Shown: piece after piece, positions 37,229 through 46,602 of the stretch | Layout: every line of letters starts with the position of its first letter | Position numbering within the stretch: position 1 is the first letter of the stretch | From: Emcibacter sp. | Lineage (GTDB): Bacteria > Pseudomonadota > Alphaproteobacteria > Sphingomonadales > Emcibacteraceae | Direction: 5' to 3' | Assembly: GCA_021774785.1 (NCBI GenBank) | Contig: JAJFIQ010000019.1 | Location: forward strand, 1,115,265-1,179,264 | Length of the DNA: 64,000 nucleotides | Made by a program: the position numbers and the translations under genes | The notes under the pieces: model-generated | Told to the model about the DNA's origin: nothing | Database searches by the model: none | What the model saw: the letters and a program-made list of their open reading frames with translations, nothing else

Positions 37229-37558
37229 TCAGCCTTTAAGCTCAGCAGACATCTGTTCCCGTGCCTTAATAGCCAAATTTTCCATTTCACGGCGAATTTG
37301 ATGTTCGGAAAAATCAACCCCCTTTGTACTTAAGTCACCATGCACTTTTTGGTAAACATCTTCGTCACCCGCTTCTTCAAAATCGCTCGCGATGACTTCT
37401 TTGGCATAGGCATCTGCGGCATCTCCGCTCAGCCCCATTTTTTCAGCGGCCCATAATCCAAGCAACTTATTGCGGCGCGCATTTACCTTGAAATCAAATT
37501 CCTCATTACGGGCAAACTCTTTTTCATAGGCCTGTTCGCGGTCGTCAAACTGGGTCAT
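37229..37558 (-). CDS. F1-ATPase inhibitor zeta subunit (DUF1476)
   Basis: 109 residues. It matches the alphaproteobacterial zeta subunit described in Paracoccus, which blocks ATP hydrolysis by F1. Recognised by the N-terminal FDDREQAYEKEFARNEEFDF, RRNKLLGLWAAEKMGLSG and AYAKEVIASDFEEAGDEDV. The ATG has GGAG upstream. It is divergent from purC. Confidence 0.9.
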   Translation of the reverse strand: MTQFDDREQAYEKEFARNEEFDFKVNARRNKLLGLWAAEKMGLSGDAADAYAKEVIASDFEEAGDEDVYQKVHGDLSTKGVDFSEHQIRREMENLAIKAREQMSAELKG

Positions 37559-37822
37559 TTGTCCAATCTCCTTTAAAAAATAATTTTTAGAATCTCATAA
37601 CTTTATATGTACGCCAGATGGCATTTCGTTTCCATAAATATATATAGGTATGGCAACTTTATTTTAAAGATCGAATTCTTTGATCAAATGGACAAAACTC
37701 TTTTCTCAAAATGCCCGGTCTGCAATTGTTTTCCAAACTTAAGTGTTATATGTTCGCTTCGCTAGATTCTATCAACTGAAATATACAGCAAATGTTTATT
37801 TTATCTGTACAGGAAAGCCCAT

Positions 37823-38563
37823 ATGGCCACAGAAATATCTAAAGGCGACAAACTTTACGAAGGCAAAGCCAAAATCCTTTATAAAGGAATAGAAACCGGA
37901 ACAATTATCCAATATTTCAAAGATGACGCCACCGCCTTCAATAATCAAAAAAAGGGCACCATTACCGGCAAGGGAATCATCAATAATAAAGTCACCGAAC
38001 TGGTGATGAATAATTTAGAACGCATAGGTATTCCGACACATTTCATAGAACGCCTTAGCGATCGTGAACAACTGGTTCGTGAAGTGGATATCGTGCCGTT
38101 GGAGGTTATCGTCCGCAATGTTGTCGCGGGCACCATGGCCAAACGGCTCGGCATAGAAGAAGGCACGCCGCTCATGCGCCCCCTCATCGAGTTTTCCCTT
38201 AAAGATGATGATCTCGGTGATCCACTCATTGCTGAGGAACATATCCTTTCCCTTGATCTGGCCGATGATGAGGAACTGAGCGAGATTTTCGATATGACCC
38301 ATCAAATCAATGATTTTCTGCGCGGTATGTTTGCCGGAATTGGTATTAACCTGATTGATTTCAAACTGGAATATGGCCGTATCTTTGATGAGGACGGCAT
38401 AGGTTACCGCCTTGTCCTCGCTGATGAATTCAGCCCGGACAATTGTCGATTATGGGATATGAAAACAAACGAAAAACTGGATAAAGACCGTTTTCGCCGG
38501 GACTTGGGCGGCGAAGTAGAAGCTTACCAAGAAGTCGCTAGGCGGCTTGGTATTACTTTTTAA
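37823..38563 (+). CDS. purC: Phosphoribosylaminoimidazole-succinocarboxamide synthase PurC
   Basis: 246 residues. It ligates aspartate to CAIR, the eighth step of IMP synthesis. Segments [59 protein letters not shown] and [14 protein letters not shown] are diagnostic. It heads the purC-purS-purQ-purL-bolA-grxD block, conserved in alphaproteobacteria. The 264-base upstream gap should hold the promoter; no clear regulatory site was seen. Confidence 0.96.
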   Translation: MATEISKGDKLYEGKAKILYKGIETGTIIQYFKDDATAFNNQKKGTITGKGIINNKVTELVMNNLERIGIPTHFIERLSDREQLVREVDIVPLEVIVRNVVAGTMAKRLGIEEGTPLMRPLIEFSLKDDDLGDPLIAEEHILSLDLADDEELSEIFDMTHQINDFLRGMFAGIGINLIDFKLEYGRIFDEDGIGYRLVLADEFSPDNCRLWDMKTNEKLDKDRFRRDLGGEVEAYQEVARRLGITF

Positions 38564-38581
38564 AATAAAGAAAGGCACATC

Positions 38582-38821
38582 GTGAAAGCACGTGTTCATA
38601 TCACTCTTAAAAATGGCGTACTCGACCCACAGGGAAAAGCGATAAAACATGCGCTGTCTGCCCTTGGGTTTGATGGCGTGAACGACGTCCGGCAAGGCAA
38701 GTATATTGAGCTGGATCTGGCTGAGACCGACCCGGACAAAACACAGTCTACCGTTGAAGATATGTGTAAAAAACTACTGTCTAATACTGTCATTGAGAAT
38801 TACTCAATCGAGATTGAATAA
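38582..38821 (+). CDS. purS: FGAM synthase small subunit PurS
   Basis: 79 residues ([40 protein letters not shown]). It is the small structural subunit that links PurQ to small-type PurL. It starts at a GTG with AAAGGC upstream, and five bases separate it from purQ. Confidence 0.94.
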   Translation: MKARVHITLKNGVLDPQGKAIKHALSALGFDGVNDVRQGKYIELDLAETDPDKTQSTVEDMCKKLLSNTVIENYSIEIE

Positions 38822-38826
38822 CTGCC

Positions 38827-39516
38827 ATGAAAACTGCTGTAATAGTATTTCCTGCCTCAAACTGTGACCGCGATATGGTTGTCGCTTTAGAGAAAATAAC
38901 AGGCAAAAAACCGCATATCATCTGGCATCAGGATGAAGATATTCCCGAAGTTGATTTGATCGCCCTGCCCGGCGGCTTTTCTTTTGGTGATTATCTGCGT
39001 TGCGGTGCCATGGCGGCTCGTTCGCCCGTCACCAAGCGTGTCATTGAACATGCGGACCGGGGCGGCAATGTGATCGGTGTCTGTAACGGGTTTCAGGTGC
39101 TGACCGAAACCGGATTGCTACCGGGGGCGCTGATGCGTAATGAAAGCCTGAAATTTATCTGTAAGGATGTGAAGCTCAGGGTCGATAATAACGATACCCC
39201 CTTCACCAATGCTTATGCCCAAGGCCAGGTCATTAACATTCCAATGGCTCATCATGACGGCAACTATTTCGCGGACGATGATACATTACAAGCATTGGAA
39301 GATGAAGGCCGGATTGCCTTTCGTTACGTCGATGACAGTGGGGATGCGACAAAATCAGCCAACCCCAACGGGTCCCGCAATAATATTGCAGGCATAATCA
39401 GCAGACGCAAAAATATCCTTGGAATGATGCCTCACCCCGAACGGCTGATCGAAGAGGCACAGGGCGGTACAGACGGCCTTGGTTTCTTTGAAAGCATGAT
39501 CAACGCACTTAATTAA
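38827..39516 (+). CDS. purQ: FGAM synthase glutaminase subunit PurQ
   Basis: 229 residues, a class I glutamine amidotransferase supplying ammonia to PurL. The nucleophilic cysteine is in [37 protein letters not shown] and the C-terminal GMMPHPERL with the catalytic histidine and glutamate are present. In operon between purS and purL. Confidence 0.96.
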   Translation: MKTAVIVFPASNCDRDMVVALEKITGKKPHIIWHQDEDIPEVDLIALPGGFSFGDYLRCGAMAARSPVTKRVIEHADRGGNVIGVCNGFQVLTETGLLPGALMRNESLKFICKDVKLRVDNNDTPFTNAYAQGQVINIPMAHHDGNYFADDDTLQALEDEGRIAFRYVDDSGDATKSANPNGSRNNIAGIISRRKNILGMMPHPERLIEEAQGGTDGLGFFESMINALN

Positions 39517-39526
39517 GGGGCACCCT

Positions 39527-41737
39527 ATGACTTGGAATAATAACGTAGAAATCACTGATGTTCTGGTCAAGGAACACGGGCTTAGCGACGACGAATACGC
39601 TCTGTGCCTAGAAATACTGGGCCGGACGCCAACCTTGACGGAGCTGGGTATTTTTTCCGTGATGTGGAGTGAGCATTGCTCTTATAAATCATCAAAATTA
39701 CATCTGAAAACCCTGCCTACCAAAGCACCTTGGGTTATTCACGGGCCGGGCGAGAATGCCGGTGTCATTGATATTGGTGATAATCAGGCAATTATTTTCA
39801 AAATGGAAAGCCATAACCACCCGTCTTATATCGAACCCTATCAAGGCGCGGCAACCGGTGTCGGCGGCATTCTACGCGATGTGTTTACCATGGGCGCACG
39901 TCCCATTGCCAATATGAATGCCCTGCGTTTTGGTTCCCCTGACCATCATAAAACAAAACATTTGTTAAGCGGTGTGGTTGAAGGTATCGGCGGATATGGT
40001 AATTGCGTCGGTGTCCCGACGGTTGGTGGCGAAACAAATTTCCATCCCTCTTATGACGGCAATATTCTGGTCAATGCCATGACGGTCGGTCTGGCGGACC
40101 AAGATAAAATATTCCTGTCGGCGGCAGCTGGTATTGGAAACCCTGTAATTTATGTCGGTTCCAAAACCGGGCGGGACGGTATTCACGGCGCAACTATGGC
40201 CTCCGCCGAATTTACCGAAGATACCGAGGAAAAACGCCCAACCGTACAGGTTGGTGACCCCTTCACGGAAAAACTGTTGATTGAGGCCTGTCTTGAACTG
40301 ATGTCCACCGATATGGTCGTCGCCATTCAGGATATGGGGGCGGCTGGACTGACATCATCCTCTGTGGAGATGGCATCAGGCGGCGGCGTTGGTTTTGATT
40401 TTAACCTCGACATGGTTCCCCAACGCGAGGAGGGGATGACCCCTTACGAGATGATGCTGTCCGAAAGTCAGGAACGTATGCTGATCGTACTGAAACCTGG
40501 TCGTGAGGATGAAGCCAAGGCGATCTTTGATAAATGGGACCTTGATTTTGCCGTCATAGGTAAAATAACTGATACCGGTAATCTGACCCTCACTTTCAAA
40601 GGCGACATAGTTGCCGATATTCCGACCCAGCCGCTGGCAGATAATTCACCGGAATATGACCGCCCGTGGGTCAAACCACAATCAAAAGCGGAACTTAAAA
40701 ATGAAGACGTTCAAGCCCCAGCGGATATGAAGCAAACTCTGCTTAAAATGATCGGTTCGGAACATCTGTGCAGTCGGGACTGGATCTGGCAGCAATATGA
40801 TATGCAGGTGATGGCGGATACCATTCAAAAGCCCGGTGGTGATGCTGCCGTGGTTCGTATTCATGGGACGGATAAGGCCGTTGCCATATCCACCGATTGC
40901 ACACCACGATATTGTTACGCTAATCCTATTGAAGGCGGTAAACAGGCCGTAGCAGAAACTTGGCGCAATATCACCGCCGTGGGCGCGACCCCGATGGCTA
41001 TCACCGATTGTCTGAATTTTGGCAACCCGGAACGGCCCGAAATCATGGGGCAGTTTGTAGGCTGTATCGAAGGCATGCGTGAGGCCTGTAATATATTGGA
41101 CTATCCAGTGGTTTCTGGGAATGTATCCCTGTACAATGAAACCAACGGCACTGGAATTCACCCGACACCTGCCATTGGCGGTGTTGGGCTTCTCAGCGAT
41201 TCCAGCAAGATGGTCACAATTGCGCCCCAAGCCGAAGGGGAAGTCCTTATACTGGTCGGTGATACCCGTGGCCATCTTGGTGCATCGCTCTATCTTGAGA
41301 TTATAGAAGGCCGGGAAGAAGGCGCACCACCACCCGTCGATCTCAACATAGAAAAAAAGAACGGTGATTATGTCCGTGCCCAAATCGATGCCGGAAATAT
41401 CACCGCCTGTCATGATATTTCCGACGGTGGGCTATATGTGTCGCTGGCTGAAATGGTTATCGCATCGAAGATGGGTATGAAAGTCACTGTGGATACGGGT
41501 ACTATTCCGTCCCACGCCTTTGCATTTGGAGAAGATCAGGCGCGTTATATTCTTTCCGTTCCCGCAGATAAAGTTGATCTCATTCTGAATACCGCTAATA
41601 ATGCAGACGTGACTACGCAAAATATTGGCATTATTAGCGGGGATGAGTTGACTTTGAATAGCACCACCCCCATATCAGTCTCAGAACTGCTAGAAGCCCA
41701 TAAGGGCTGGATGCCAGACTATATGAGTATTGACTAA
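39527..41737 (+). CDS. purL: FGAM synthase large subunit PurL (small type)
   Basis: 736 residues, the ATP-dependent synthetase for the fourth step of purine synthesis. It is the PurS/PurQ-dependent form, without a fused glutaminase. Diagnostic segments are [47 protein letters not shown] and [23 protein letters not shown] precedes the ATG. The gene shows a compact operon arrangement with 10 bases after purQ. Confidence 0.96.
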   Translation: MTWNNNVEITDVLVKEHGLSDDEYALCLEILGRTPTLTELGIFSVMWSEHCSYKSSKLHLKTLPTKAPWVIHGPGENAGVIDIGDNQAIIFKMESHNHPSYIEPYQGAATGVGGILRDVFTMGARPIANMNALRFGSPDHHKTKHLLSGVVEGIGGYGNCVGVPTVGGETNFHPSYDGNILVNAMTVGLADQDKIFLSAAAGIGNPVIYVGSKTGRDGIHGATMASAEFTEDTEEKRPTVQVGDPFTEKLLIEACLELMSTDMVVAIQDMGAAGLTSSSVEMASGGGVGFDFNLDMVPQREEGMTPYEMMLSESQERMLIVLKPGREDEAKAIFDKWDLDFAVIGKITDTGNLTLTFKGDIVADIPTQPLADNSPEYDRPWVKPQSKAELKNEDVQAPADMKQTLLKMIGSEHLCSRDWIWQQYDMQVMADTIQKPGGDAAVVRIHGTDKAVAISTDCTPRYCYANPIEGGKQAVAETWRNITAVGATPMAITDCLNFGNPERPEIMGQFVGCIEGMREACNILDYPVVSGNVSLYNETNGTGIHPTPAIGGVGLLSDSSKMVTIAPQAEGEVLILVGDTRGHLGASLYLEIIEGREEGAPPPVDLNIEKKNGDYVRAQIDAGNITACHDISDGGLYVSLAEMVIASKMGMKVTVDTGTIPSHAFAFGEDQARYILSVPADKVDLILNTANNADVTTQNIGIISGDELTLNSTTPISVSELLEAHKGWMPDYMSID

Positions 41738-41751
41738 ACAGGAGCCGTAAC

Positions 41752-41985
41752 ATGGCAATGGAAGCAACAGAAATTGAAGCAATGATCCGGGAATCAATTC
41801 CCGACGCTACGGTTACCATTCAGGACCTTAGAGGTGATGGTGATCATTATGCAGCCCATGTCATATCAAAAGAATTTTCCGGCAAAAGCCGCGTCAAACA
41901 ACATCAAATGGTCTATAAGGCCCTCAAAGGCAAAATGGGTGACGATCTTCATGCCCTCGCCCTGCAAACCTCAATACCCGAATAA
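41752..41985 (+). CDS. BolA-family protein
   Basis: 77 residues with the class II KH-like fold of BolA (DGDHYAAHVISKEFSGKSRV, KQHQMVYKALKGKMGDDLHA). BolA proteins form [2Fe-2S] complexes with monothiol glutaredoxins, and grxD is the next gene. AGGAG precedes the ATG. Confidence 0.92.
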   Translation: MAMEATEIEAMIRESIPDATVTIQDLRGDGDHYAAHVISKEFSGKSRVKQHQMVYKALKGKMGDDLHALALQTSIPE

Positions 41986-42009
41986 CATATTAATACTCAG
42001 GAACAATAA

Positions 42010-42342
42010 ATGACAAATCCAATTTTTACCCGTATCGAAGAAGATATAAAAAACAGTGACATCGTGCTTTATATGAAAGGTAGCCCCATGTTCCCGCAAT
42101 GTGGGTTTTCCGCAGCGGTGATTGAGGTGCTCAACCACTTCAATGTGGATTTTGAAGCCTTTGACGTGCTTCAGGACTCTGCCCTGCGTGACGGCATTAA
42201 AGAATTCAGTGAATGGCCCACTATCCCGCAGCTTTATGTTAAAAGTGAATTTGTTGGTGGTTGTGATATCATTCGTGAAATGGCCGCCAATGGTGAATTG
42301 GTGGGCCTGTTCGAACAAAATGGCATTAAGCCAAAATCCTGA
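42010..42342 (+). CDS. grxD: Monothiol glutaredoxin (Grx4 type)
   Basis: 110 residues. The CGFS active site (GSPMFPQCGFSAAVIEVLNH) marks iron-sulfur-carrying glutaredoxins; WPTIPQLYVKSEFVGGCDII is the glutathione-binding region. It probably works with the adjacent BolA protein. A bidirectional terminator follows. Confidence 0.95.
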   Translation: MTNPIFTRIEEDIKNSDIVLYMKGSPMFPQCGFSAAVIEVLNHFNVDFEAFDVLQDSALRDGIKEFSEWPTIPQLYVKSEFVGGCDIIREMAANGELVGLFEQNGIKPKS

Positions 42343-42346
42343 TCAG

Positions 42347-42374
42347 AAAAGAGCCCTTATTTAGGGCTCTTTTT
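42347..42374. terminator. Bidirectional terminator between grxD and hemerythrin gene
   Basis: An 11-bp stem, AAAAGAGCCCT (42347-42357) with 42363-42373, around a 5-base loop, with T-runs on both strands. It covers the last codon region of the convergent gene. Confidence 0.88.
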
Positions 42375-42797
42375 ATATAACTTTAAATTCTCTTGTTCGG
42401 CTTCATCATAACCGATTGTTATGAGATATTCGGCAAATAACAAATCTTTCTTTAAAATCCAGGACAAAAGATGATTCCGCATTTCAAAAAGACATGCCTC
42501 CCAATCATCTAAAGAATTATCTCTTTTTCCCAACGCATTGACATGGTCTAATATTTCCTGATGATCGTCTTCATCATCATCCCCAGCATAGCCAAAATCA
42601 TCCATGACCCGTGTTTCATCAATAAAATGCTGTTCTAATTTTGTGCAAAATTTCTGCCATTCTTTACGGCAATGCCTCACATCCCCCGCAACAAAGCCAT
42701 CAACCATATCGTTAAGAATACTCACAAGTTCCCTATGGTCAGAATCAATTTTCTCATGACCAATCAGAAAAACTGGAGACAAATCAAACTTGTTCAT
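42357..42797 (-). CDS. Bacteriohemerythrin-like protein, copy 1
   Basis: 146 residues of hemerythrin fold: IGHEKIDSDHRELV, EQHFIDETRVMDDFGY, DDDEDDHQEILDHV and LLSWILKKDLLFAEYL. Compared with the seven-ligand di-iron set, the first histidine, HxxxE and one HxxxH position are kept. The other HxxxH position appears as D, and the late H of HxxxxD as W. Iron or oxygen binding may therefore be weak or altered. It is about half identical to the next gene upstream (43337), sharing MNKF(D/E)LS and GGAG..GTGA before the ATG. Tandem duplication is likely. Confidence 0.8.
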   Translation of the reverse strand: MNKFDLSPVFLIGHEKIDSDHRELVSILNDMVDGFVAGDVRHCRKEWQKFCTKLEQHFIDETRVMDDFGYAGDDDEDDHQEILDHVNALGKRDNSLDDWEACLFEMRNHLLSWILKKDLLFAEYLITIGYDEAEQENLKLYKKSPK

Positions 42798-42935
42798 TCA
42801 CCATACTCCTAAGAACCTCTGGTGCTATATTGTTTGGAAATTATAACAAAAGATAAAATTATTCACAATATCTATTTCATTTAGCATAGATACTATGGCC
42901 AGGTCCATCAAAGGCTGAACCCATCAAATAAATCA

Positions 42936-43337
42936 TCACTCTTTAGTGTAGCCAATAGTGACAAGATGCTCGGCAAATTTCAAATCATGCTTCAAAATCG
43001 TTGATAATAACTCATTTCTCATTTCAAAAAGGCTCATTTCCCAGTCTTCCAGCGAATTACATTTCTGGCCCTGAGTATAGATGCGATCTATTATGCTATT
43101 ATGATCTTGCTCATGCTCATATTCAACAAAACCAAAATCATGCATGATCTTTGTTTCATCAATAAAATGTTGCTTGAGGTCATCACTAAACTGTTTCCAT
43201 TTCAGCTTGCAGTCACTGAGATCGTCTGCAAGAAAGCCATCAACCATATCATTGAGAATCTGAACTAGACTTGAATGATCAGCATCAATTTTCTCATGAC
43301 CAATCAGAAAAGCCTCTGATAACTCAAACTTATTCAC
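42936..43337 (-). CDS. Bacteriohemerythrin-like protein, copy 2
   Basis: 133 residues, a paralog of 42357-42797. It keeps IGHEKIDADHSSLV, QHFIDETKIMHDFGF and EHEQDHNSI, so HxxxH is present here. The late HxxxxD position reads TILKHD, with T in place of histidine. Proteins of this family store or sense oxygen via a di-iron site. The two copies differ in which ligands remain. Confidence 0.8.
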   Translation of the reverse strand: MNKFELSEAFLIGHEKIDADHSSLVQILNDMVDGFLADDLSDCKLKWKQFSDDLKQHFIDETKIMHDFGFVEYEHEQDHNSIIDRIYTQGQKCNSLEDWEMSLFEMRNELLSTILKHDLKFAEHLVTIGYTKE

Positions 43338-43352
43338 CTACACTGCTCCAAC

Positions 43353-43387
43353 AAAAAAAACTGCCCAACTATATTAGCGGGCAGTTT
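43353..43387 (-). terminator. Terminator of rpsD
   Basis: AAACTGCCC (43358-43366) pairs with GGGCAGTTT (43379-43387). On the minus strand a run of eight T (43353-43360) overlaps and follows the stem. Confidence 0.82.
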
Positions 43388-43418
43388 ATTAATTCTTTAT
43401 TATAAATGATACTAAAAT

Positions 43419-44036
43419 TTAACGGGAATAAAATTCCACGATAAGATTTGGTTCCATTTGAACCGGATAAGGAATCTCGTCCAATAGCGGAACACGAAGG
43501 AAAGTTACCTTTGTACCGTTATTTTCCAAAGCCAGATATTCTGGAATATCGCGCTCATTTGAATCAATACCCTGAATAACCATGGGGATCTGACGTGATT
43601 TCTCACGGATCTCAACCACATCACCGGCTTTCACGCGGTAACTTGGGATATTCACTTTTTTGCCATTCACGGTCACATGACCATGGTTGACGAACTGACG
43701 GGCAGAAAAGATAGTGGGGACGAATTTGGCGCGGTATACCAGCGCATCCAGTCGACTTTCCAGCAGCCCAACAAGGAATGCACCCGTGTCACCACGCATT
43801 TTATCGGCATCTTTGTAAATCCGTTTAAACTGTTTTTCGGTAATATCGCCGTAATAGCCTTTCAGCTTCTGTTTCGCGCGCAACTGTATGCCGTAATCGG
43901 ACAGTTTGCTGCGACGTCCCTGACCATGCTGGCCCGGACCATATTCGCGGGAATTTACCGGAGATTTTGGACGGCCCCAGATGTTTTCACCCATGCGGCG
44001 GTCAATTTTATACTTAGCTTGTGTACGTTTTGTCAT
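43419..44036 (-). CDS. rpsD: 30S ribosomal protein S4
   Basis: 205 residues. The N-terminal [37 protein letters not shown] and the S4 domain ([40 protein letters not shown]) are diagnostic. S4 initiates 30S assembly by binding 16S rRNA. As usual in alphaproteobacteria it is a separate gene, away from the rpoA region. Confidence 0.97.
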   Translation of the reverse strand: MTKRTQAKYKIDRRMGENIWGRPKSPVNSREYGPGQHGQGRRSKLSDYGIQLRAKQKLKGYYGDITEKQFKRIYKDADKMRGDTGAFLVGLLESRLDALVYRAKFVPTIFSARQFVNHGHVTVNGKKVNIPSYRVKAGDVVEIREKSRQIPMVIQGIDSNERDIPEYLALENNGTKVTFLRVPLLDEIPYPVQMEPNLIVEFYSR

Positions 44037-44192
44037 TTTATAGAATCGCTTCTGTTAAATTGTTGAAATCAGCGCCATGAAATAAGATATGCCCTACCCC
44101 ATGCAACCCAAGATTCTCGCCTGAGTCATTCACGATGGGCGGAATATAGGCGACAAATCCGGAAAGTCAATTGAAAAGGGCGATAGAGCCGC

Positions 44193-45005
44193 CTATTCCT
44201 CACCTTTTTTCGCCAATTCGGCCTTTTCTGCTATCCAGCCCGGCCCGCCACCCGTGGCAAGAGCCTTAACCACCCCGCGCAGCGTGCTGACTTCTTCTCG
44301 GGTCAGCTCGGACCGTTTGAATATATTACGCAGATTCCGCTTCATGGTGGCGCGCCGCTGGTCATGGCGGAAATACCCCGCCTCGGTCAGTTCAACCTCC
44401 ATATGATCAAACAGTTTTTGGAGATCATCCGACGATGCGGGCGTGGTCTCCAACTGCGGCGTATATTGCTCCGGCTGATCCGTTCCGGTCTGGAACCATT
44501 CATAAGACATCAGGATCACCGCCTGAGCCAGATTAATGGACGCAAAAGCCGGATTGAGCGGTACAGATACGATGGCATCACAAAGTGCCACATCATCATT
44601 TTTCAGCCCCGCCTTTTCCGGCCCGAACAACAACCCAACCTTTTGTCCCTCGCCCACATAGCCCCGCATGAGGGCGGCACATTTGCGCGGCGTGACCACG
44701 GTCTTGATCATATCGCGACGCCGGGCGGTCGTGGCATAGACATAGTTCAGGTCGGCAATGGCCTCTGCGGTCGTCTCAAACACCCGCGCCTTTTCCAGCA
44801 CAATATCCGCCCCCGCCGCCGCAGGGATCGCATCCGGATTGGGCCAGCCATCTCGTGGCATCACAAGCCGCAGATCAGTCAGCCCGAAATTATACATAGC
44901 CCGAACCGCCTTGCCGATATTCTCGCCCAACTGCGCCCCGATCAAAATAATCGCGGGGCCATCATCATGCAATATTTCATTTTCCAAACTGTTAGTCCCA
45001 GCCAT
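44193..45005 (-). CDS. trmJ: tRNA/rRNA 2'-O-methyltransferase of the TrmJ (SpoU) family
   Basis: About 270 residues from ATG 45005, with GGAG upstream. SPOUT-fold motifs are AIILIGAQLGENIGKAVRAM, DLRLVMPRDGWPNPDA, VGLLFGPEKAGLKNDDVALC and SVPLNPAFASINLAQAVILM. TrmJ methylates position 32 of tRNAs. Residues about 205-260 match the TrmJ C-terminal extension (LFDHMEVELTEAGYFRHDQR). It is a single gene divergent from 45356. Confidence 0.88.
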   Translation of the reverse strand: MAGTNSLENEILHDDGPAIILIGAQLGENIGKAVRAMYNFGLTDLRLVMPRDGWPNPDAIPAAAGADIVLEKARVFETTAEAIADLNYVYATTARRRDMIKTVVTPRKCAALMRGYVGEGQKVGLLFGPEKAGLKNDDVALCDAIVSVPLNPAFASINLAQAVILMSYEWFQTGTDQPEQYTPQLETTPASSDDLQKLFDHMEVELTEAGYFRHDQRRATMKRNLRNIFKRSELTREEVSTLRGVVKALATGGGPGWIAEKAELAKKGEE

Positions 45006-45355
45006 GTGATCTCCTTCATGGCCCCTACTACAGTAAAGTGGCGACTTTCTCAAGTGAGAGTATGGCACTGTCACCCTGAAACACCCCATTGTCACCCTGA
45101 ATTTAGTTCAGGGTCCATGCCTTGATACAAATCGTATGTTGGACAAATGGATGCTGAAACAAGTTCAGCATGACGTTTTTGTGGTAGGAGCGGGTTAATT
45201 ATCAAGGATGATTGTATTATTGCATTTAGTTTGTTAGCTTTAAGTATATACTAATAACTAATGGGGAACAAACATGCCACATTTTCACAATATAAAACTT
45301 ATAAAAATCAATTTACACTGATCCCAATGACTGATGTGATTTGGAGTTAATGAAA
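45006..45355. other. Intergenic region with palindromic repeat
   Basis: 350 bases between trmJ and the gene at 45356, with no credible reading frame. It holds the repeat at 45091-45174 and an AT-rich stretch (45185-45340) that probably includes the promoter of the next gene. Confidence 0.5.
45091..45174. repeat. Dispersed palindromic element
   Basis: GTCACCCTGAATTTAGTTCA at the left and TGCTGAAACAAGTTCAGCAT at the right end are each internally palindromic and related to each other. They enclose GGGTCCATGCC and GGATG. A shorter copy of the left end (GTCACCCTGAA) is at 45070. The pattern is like the GTCATCCTGAACTTG... intergenic repeats of many proteobacterial genomes. Only one full copy is in this window. 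Confidence 0.6.
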
Positions 45356-46093
45356 ATGACAAAATTAACTATTGCTACAATAGGTCATATGCCTGCGGAA
45401 TTTGATAAGCAAAAAATATCAAATTGGAAATCAGGTCTGTTTTCTGTAGTTGGTGACATCGAGAGTTATTCTCTTACAGAAGATTCGGATGGTACTGATT
45501 GGGAGTATACAGATTCTAAATTAGAAAAAGTCTTACCTAGTAATTTTGATGGTGAATTACTTATTGCAATAATAAATGTTCCTATTGAACAAAATTATTA
45601 CTCACGAAGACTAAGTGATAACCGTATCGTATTTACTTTTCACGAGGTAGGAGAAATATTAAACTATTCAAACATACCGCTTGAAAATGTCATCTATCGA
45701 TTATTGTACGCATACACACTCGTTTATCGCCGAAATAATAAAAAAATACCTATAAACGATGAAATCACAAATTTCACGCATGATGAAACACGCGGCTGCC
45801 TTTTTGACATGAATGGAATTAAAACAGATATTGTATATTCCTGCCATCAGCCGATTTTATGTCCTGACTGTATAGAAAGATCAAAACGTGAGAAACTTTC
45901 AAATGAAATAATATCTAAAACTAAAACTGAAATTAAGCGGATAAAGAAACCACTTTATTACAGAATGGTGGATTTTGTTAAAGGACATCCAATTTGGTCA
46001 TTGTTGATTTCTATCATTTCAGCAATTGCATTGGGGGCAATAGGTTCATTTATTGCAACTATTTTTTACGAATATATCGGAGTACTACCTTAG
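45356..46093 (+). CDS. Uncharacterised protein with CxxC motif and C-terminal membrane anchor
   Basis: About 245 residues; GGAG precedes ATGs at 45350 and 45356. I do not recognise the family. A soluble alpha/beta part starts TKLTIATIGHMP. Near residue 150 comes HDETRGCLFDMNGIKTDIVY, then CHQPILCPDCIERSKREK, a histidine/cysteine set that could bind zinc. A C-terminal membrane helix (WSLLISIISAIALGAIGSFI) follows a basic stretch. The gene is AT-richer than trmJ and der around it. It overlaps the convergent GNAT gene by four bases. Transfer is likely but not shown. Confidence 0.5.
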   Translation: MTKLTIATIGHMPAEFDKQKISNWKSGLFSVVGDIESYSLTEDSDGTDWEYTDSKLEKVLPSNFDGELLIAIINVPIEQNYYSRRLSDNRIVFTFHEVGEILNYSNIPLENVIYRLLYAYTLVYRRNNKKIPINDEITNFTHDETRGCLFDMNGIKTDIVYSCHQPILCPDCIERSKREKLSNEIISKTKTEIKRIKKPLYYRMVDFVKGHPIWSLLISIISAIALGAIGSFIATIFYEYIGVLP

Positions 46094-46602
46094 TAAGTCT
46101 TCCACATATAACGCACCTGAATCTTAAAGCCCACGGCGACTTCTGGGGAGGCTTCTACGCCCTCCTTAAAGCCCATAGCCAAGTAAAAAGGAATAGCGTT
46201 TTTGGTGGACCAGAGATAAACGTCCCTCACCTTCGTGCGCGCCCGAATATCCGATTCCAGATGAGCCATCATTCTGCGGCCTATGCCCCCTCCCTCACAG
46301 CCCGGTTTAATATAAACCGCGTTAATCCTTGCGTGGGTCGGGTTTTCGATAATTCTGTCGCCAATGGGATGCAGGTCAACTTTATCAGTCAGGCTCCAGC
46401 CGCCAACGGCGATAATCTCGCCGTCTTCTTCGACGACAAAGGCAAATTGTGGAATCTTAAAATGAAAAGCGGGGTTGTCTTCCGACACCCATGCCGCCGT
46501 TGTTGCCGCGCCGTAGGCCTGCGCACAGATGCCCTGAATGGAAATTTTCATAATTTCCTGAAAATTCTTCTCATCAGCATCAGTAACAGGGCGGATGATC
46601 AT
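46090..46602 (-). CDS. GNAT-family N-acetyltransferase
   Basis: 170 residues. The fold is recognised by MIIRPVTDADEKNFQEIMKI, EDGEIIAVGGWSL, the acetyl-CoA loop PGCEGGGIGRRMMAHLESDI and the end FYLAMGFKEGVE. Substrate unknown. The start overlaps the der stop (ATGA), so it is translationally coupled to der. Confidence 0.85.
   Translation of the reverse strand: MIIRPVTDADEKNFQEIMKISIQGICAQAYGAATTAAWVSEDNPAFHFKIPQFAFVVEEDGEIIAVGGWSLTDKVDLHPIGDRIIENPTHARINAVYIKPGCEGGGIGRRMMAHLESDIRARTKVRDVYLWSTKNAIPFYLAMGFKEGVEASPEVAVGFKIQVRYMWKTY

Noticed and set aside
40682..41413. Long minus-strand frame inside purL
   Set aside because: It is antisense to a strongly conserved gene and encodes no recognisable domain.
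44364..45125. 253-codon plus-strand frame opposite trmJ
   Set aside because: It is a shadow of the trmJ coding strand with an arginine/histidine-rich composition and no domain.
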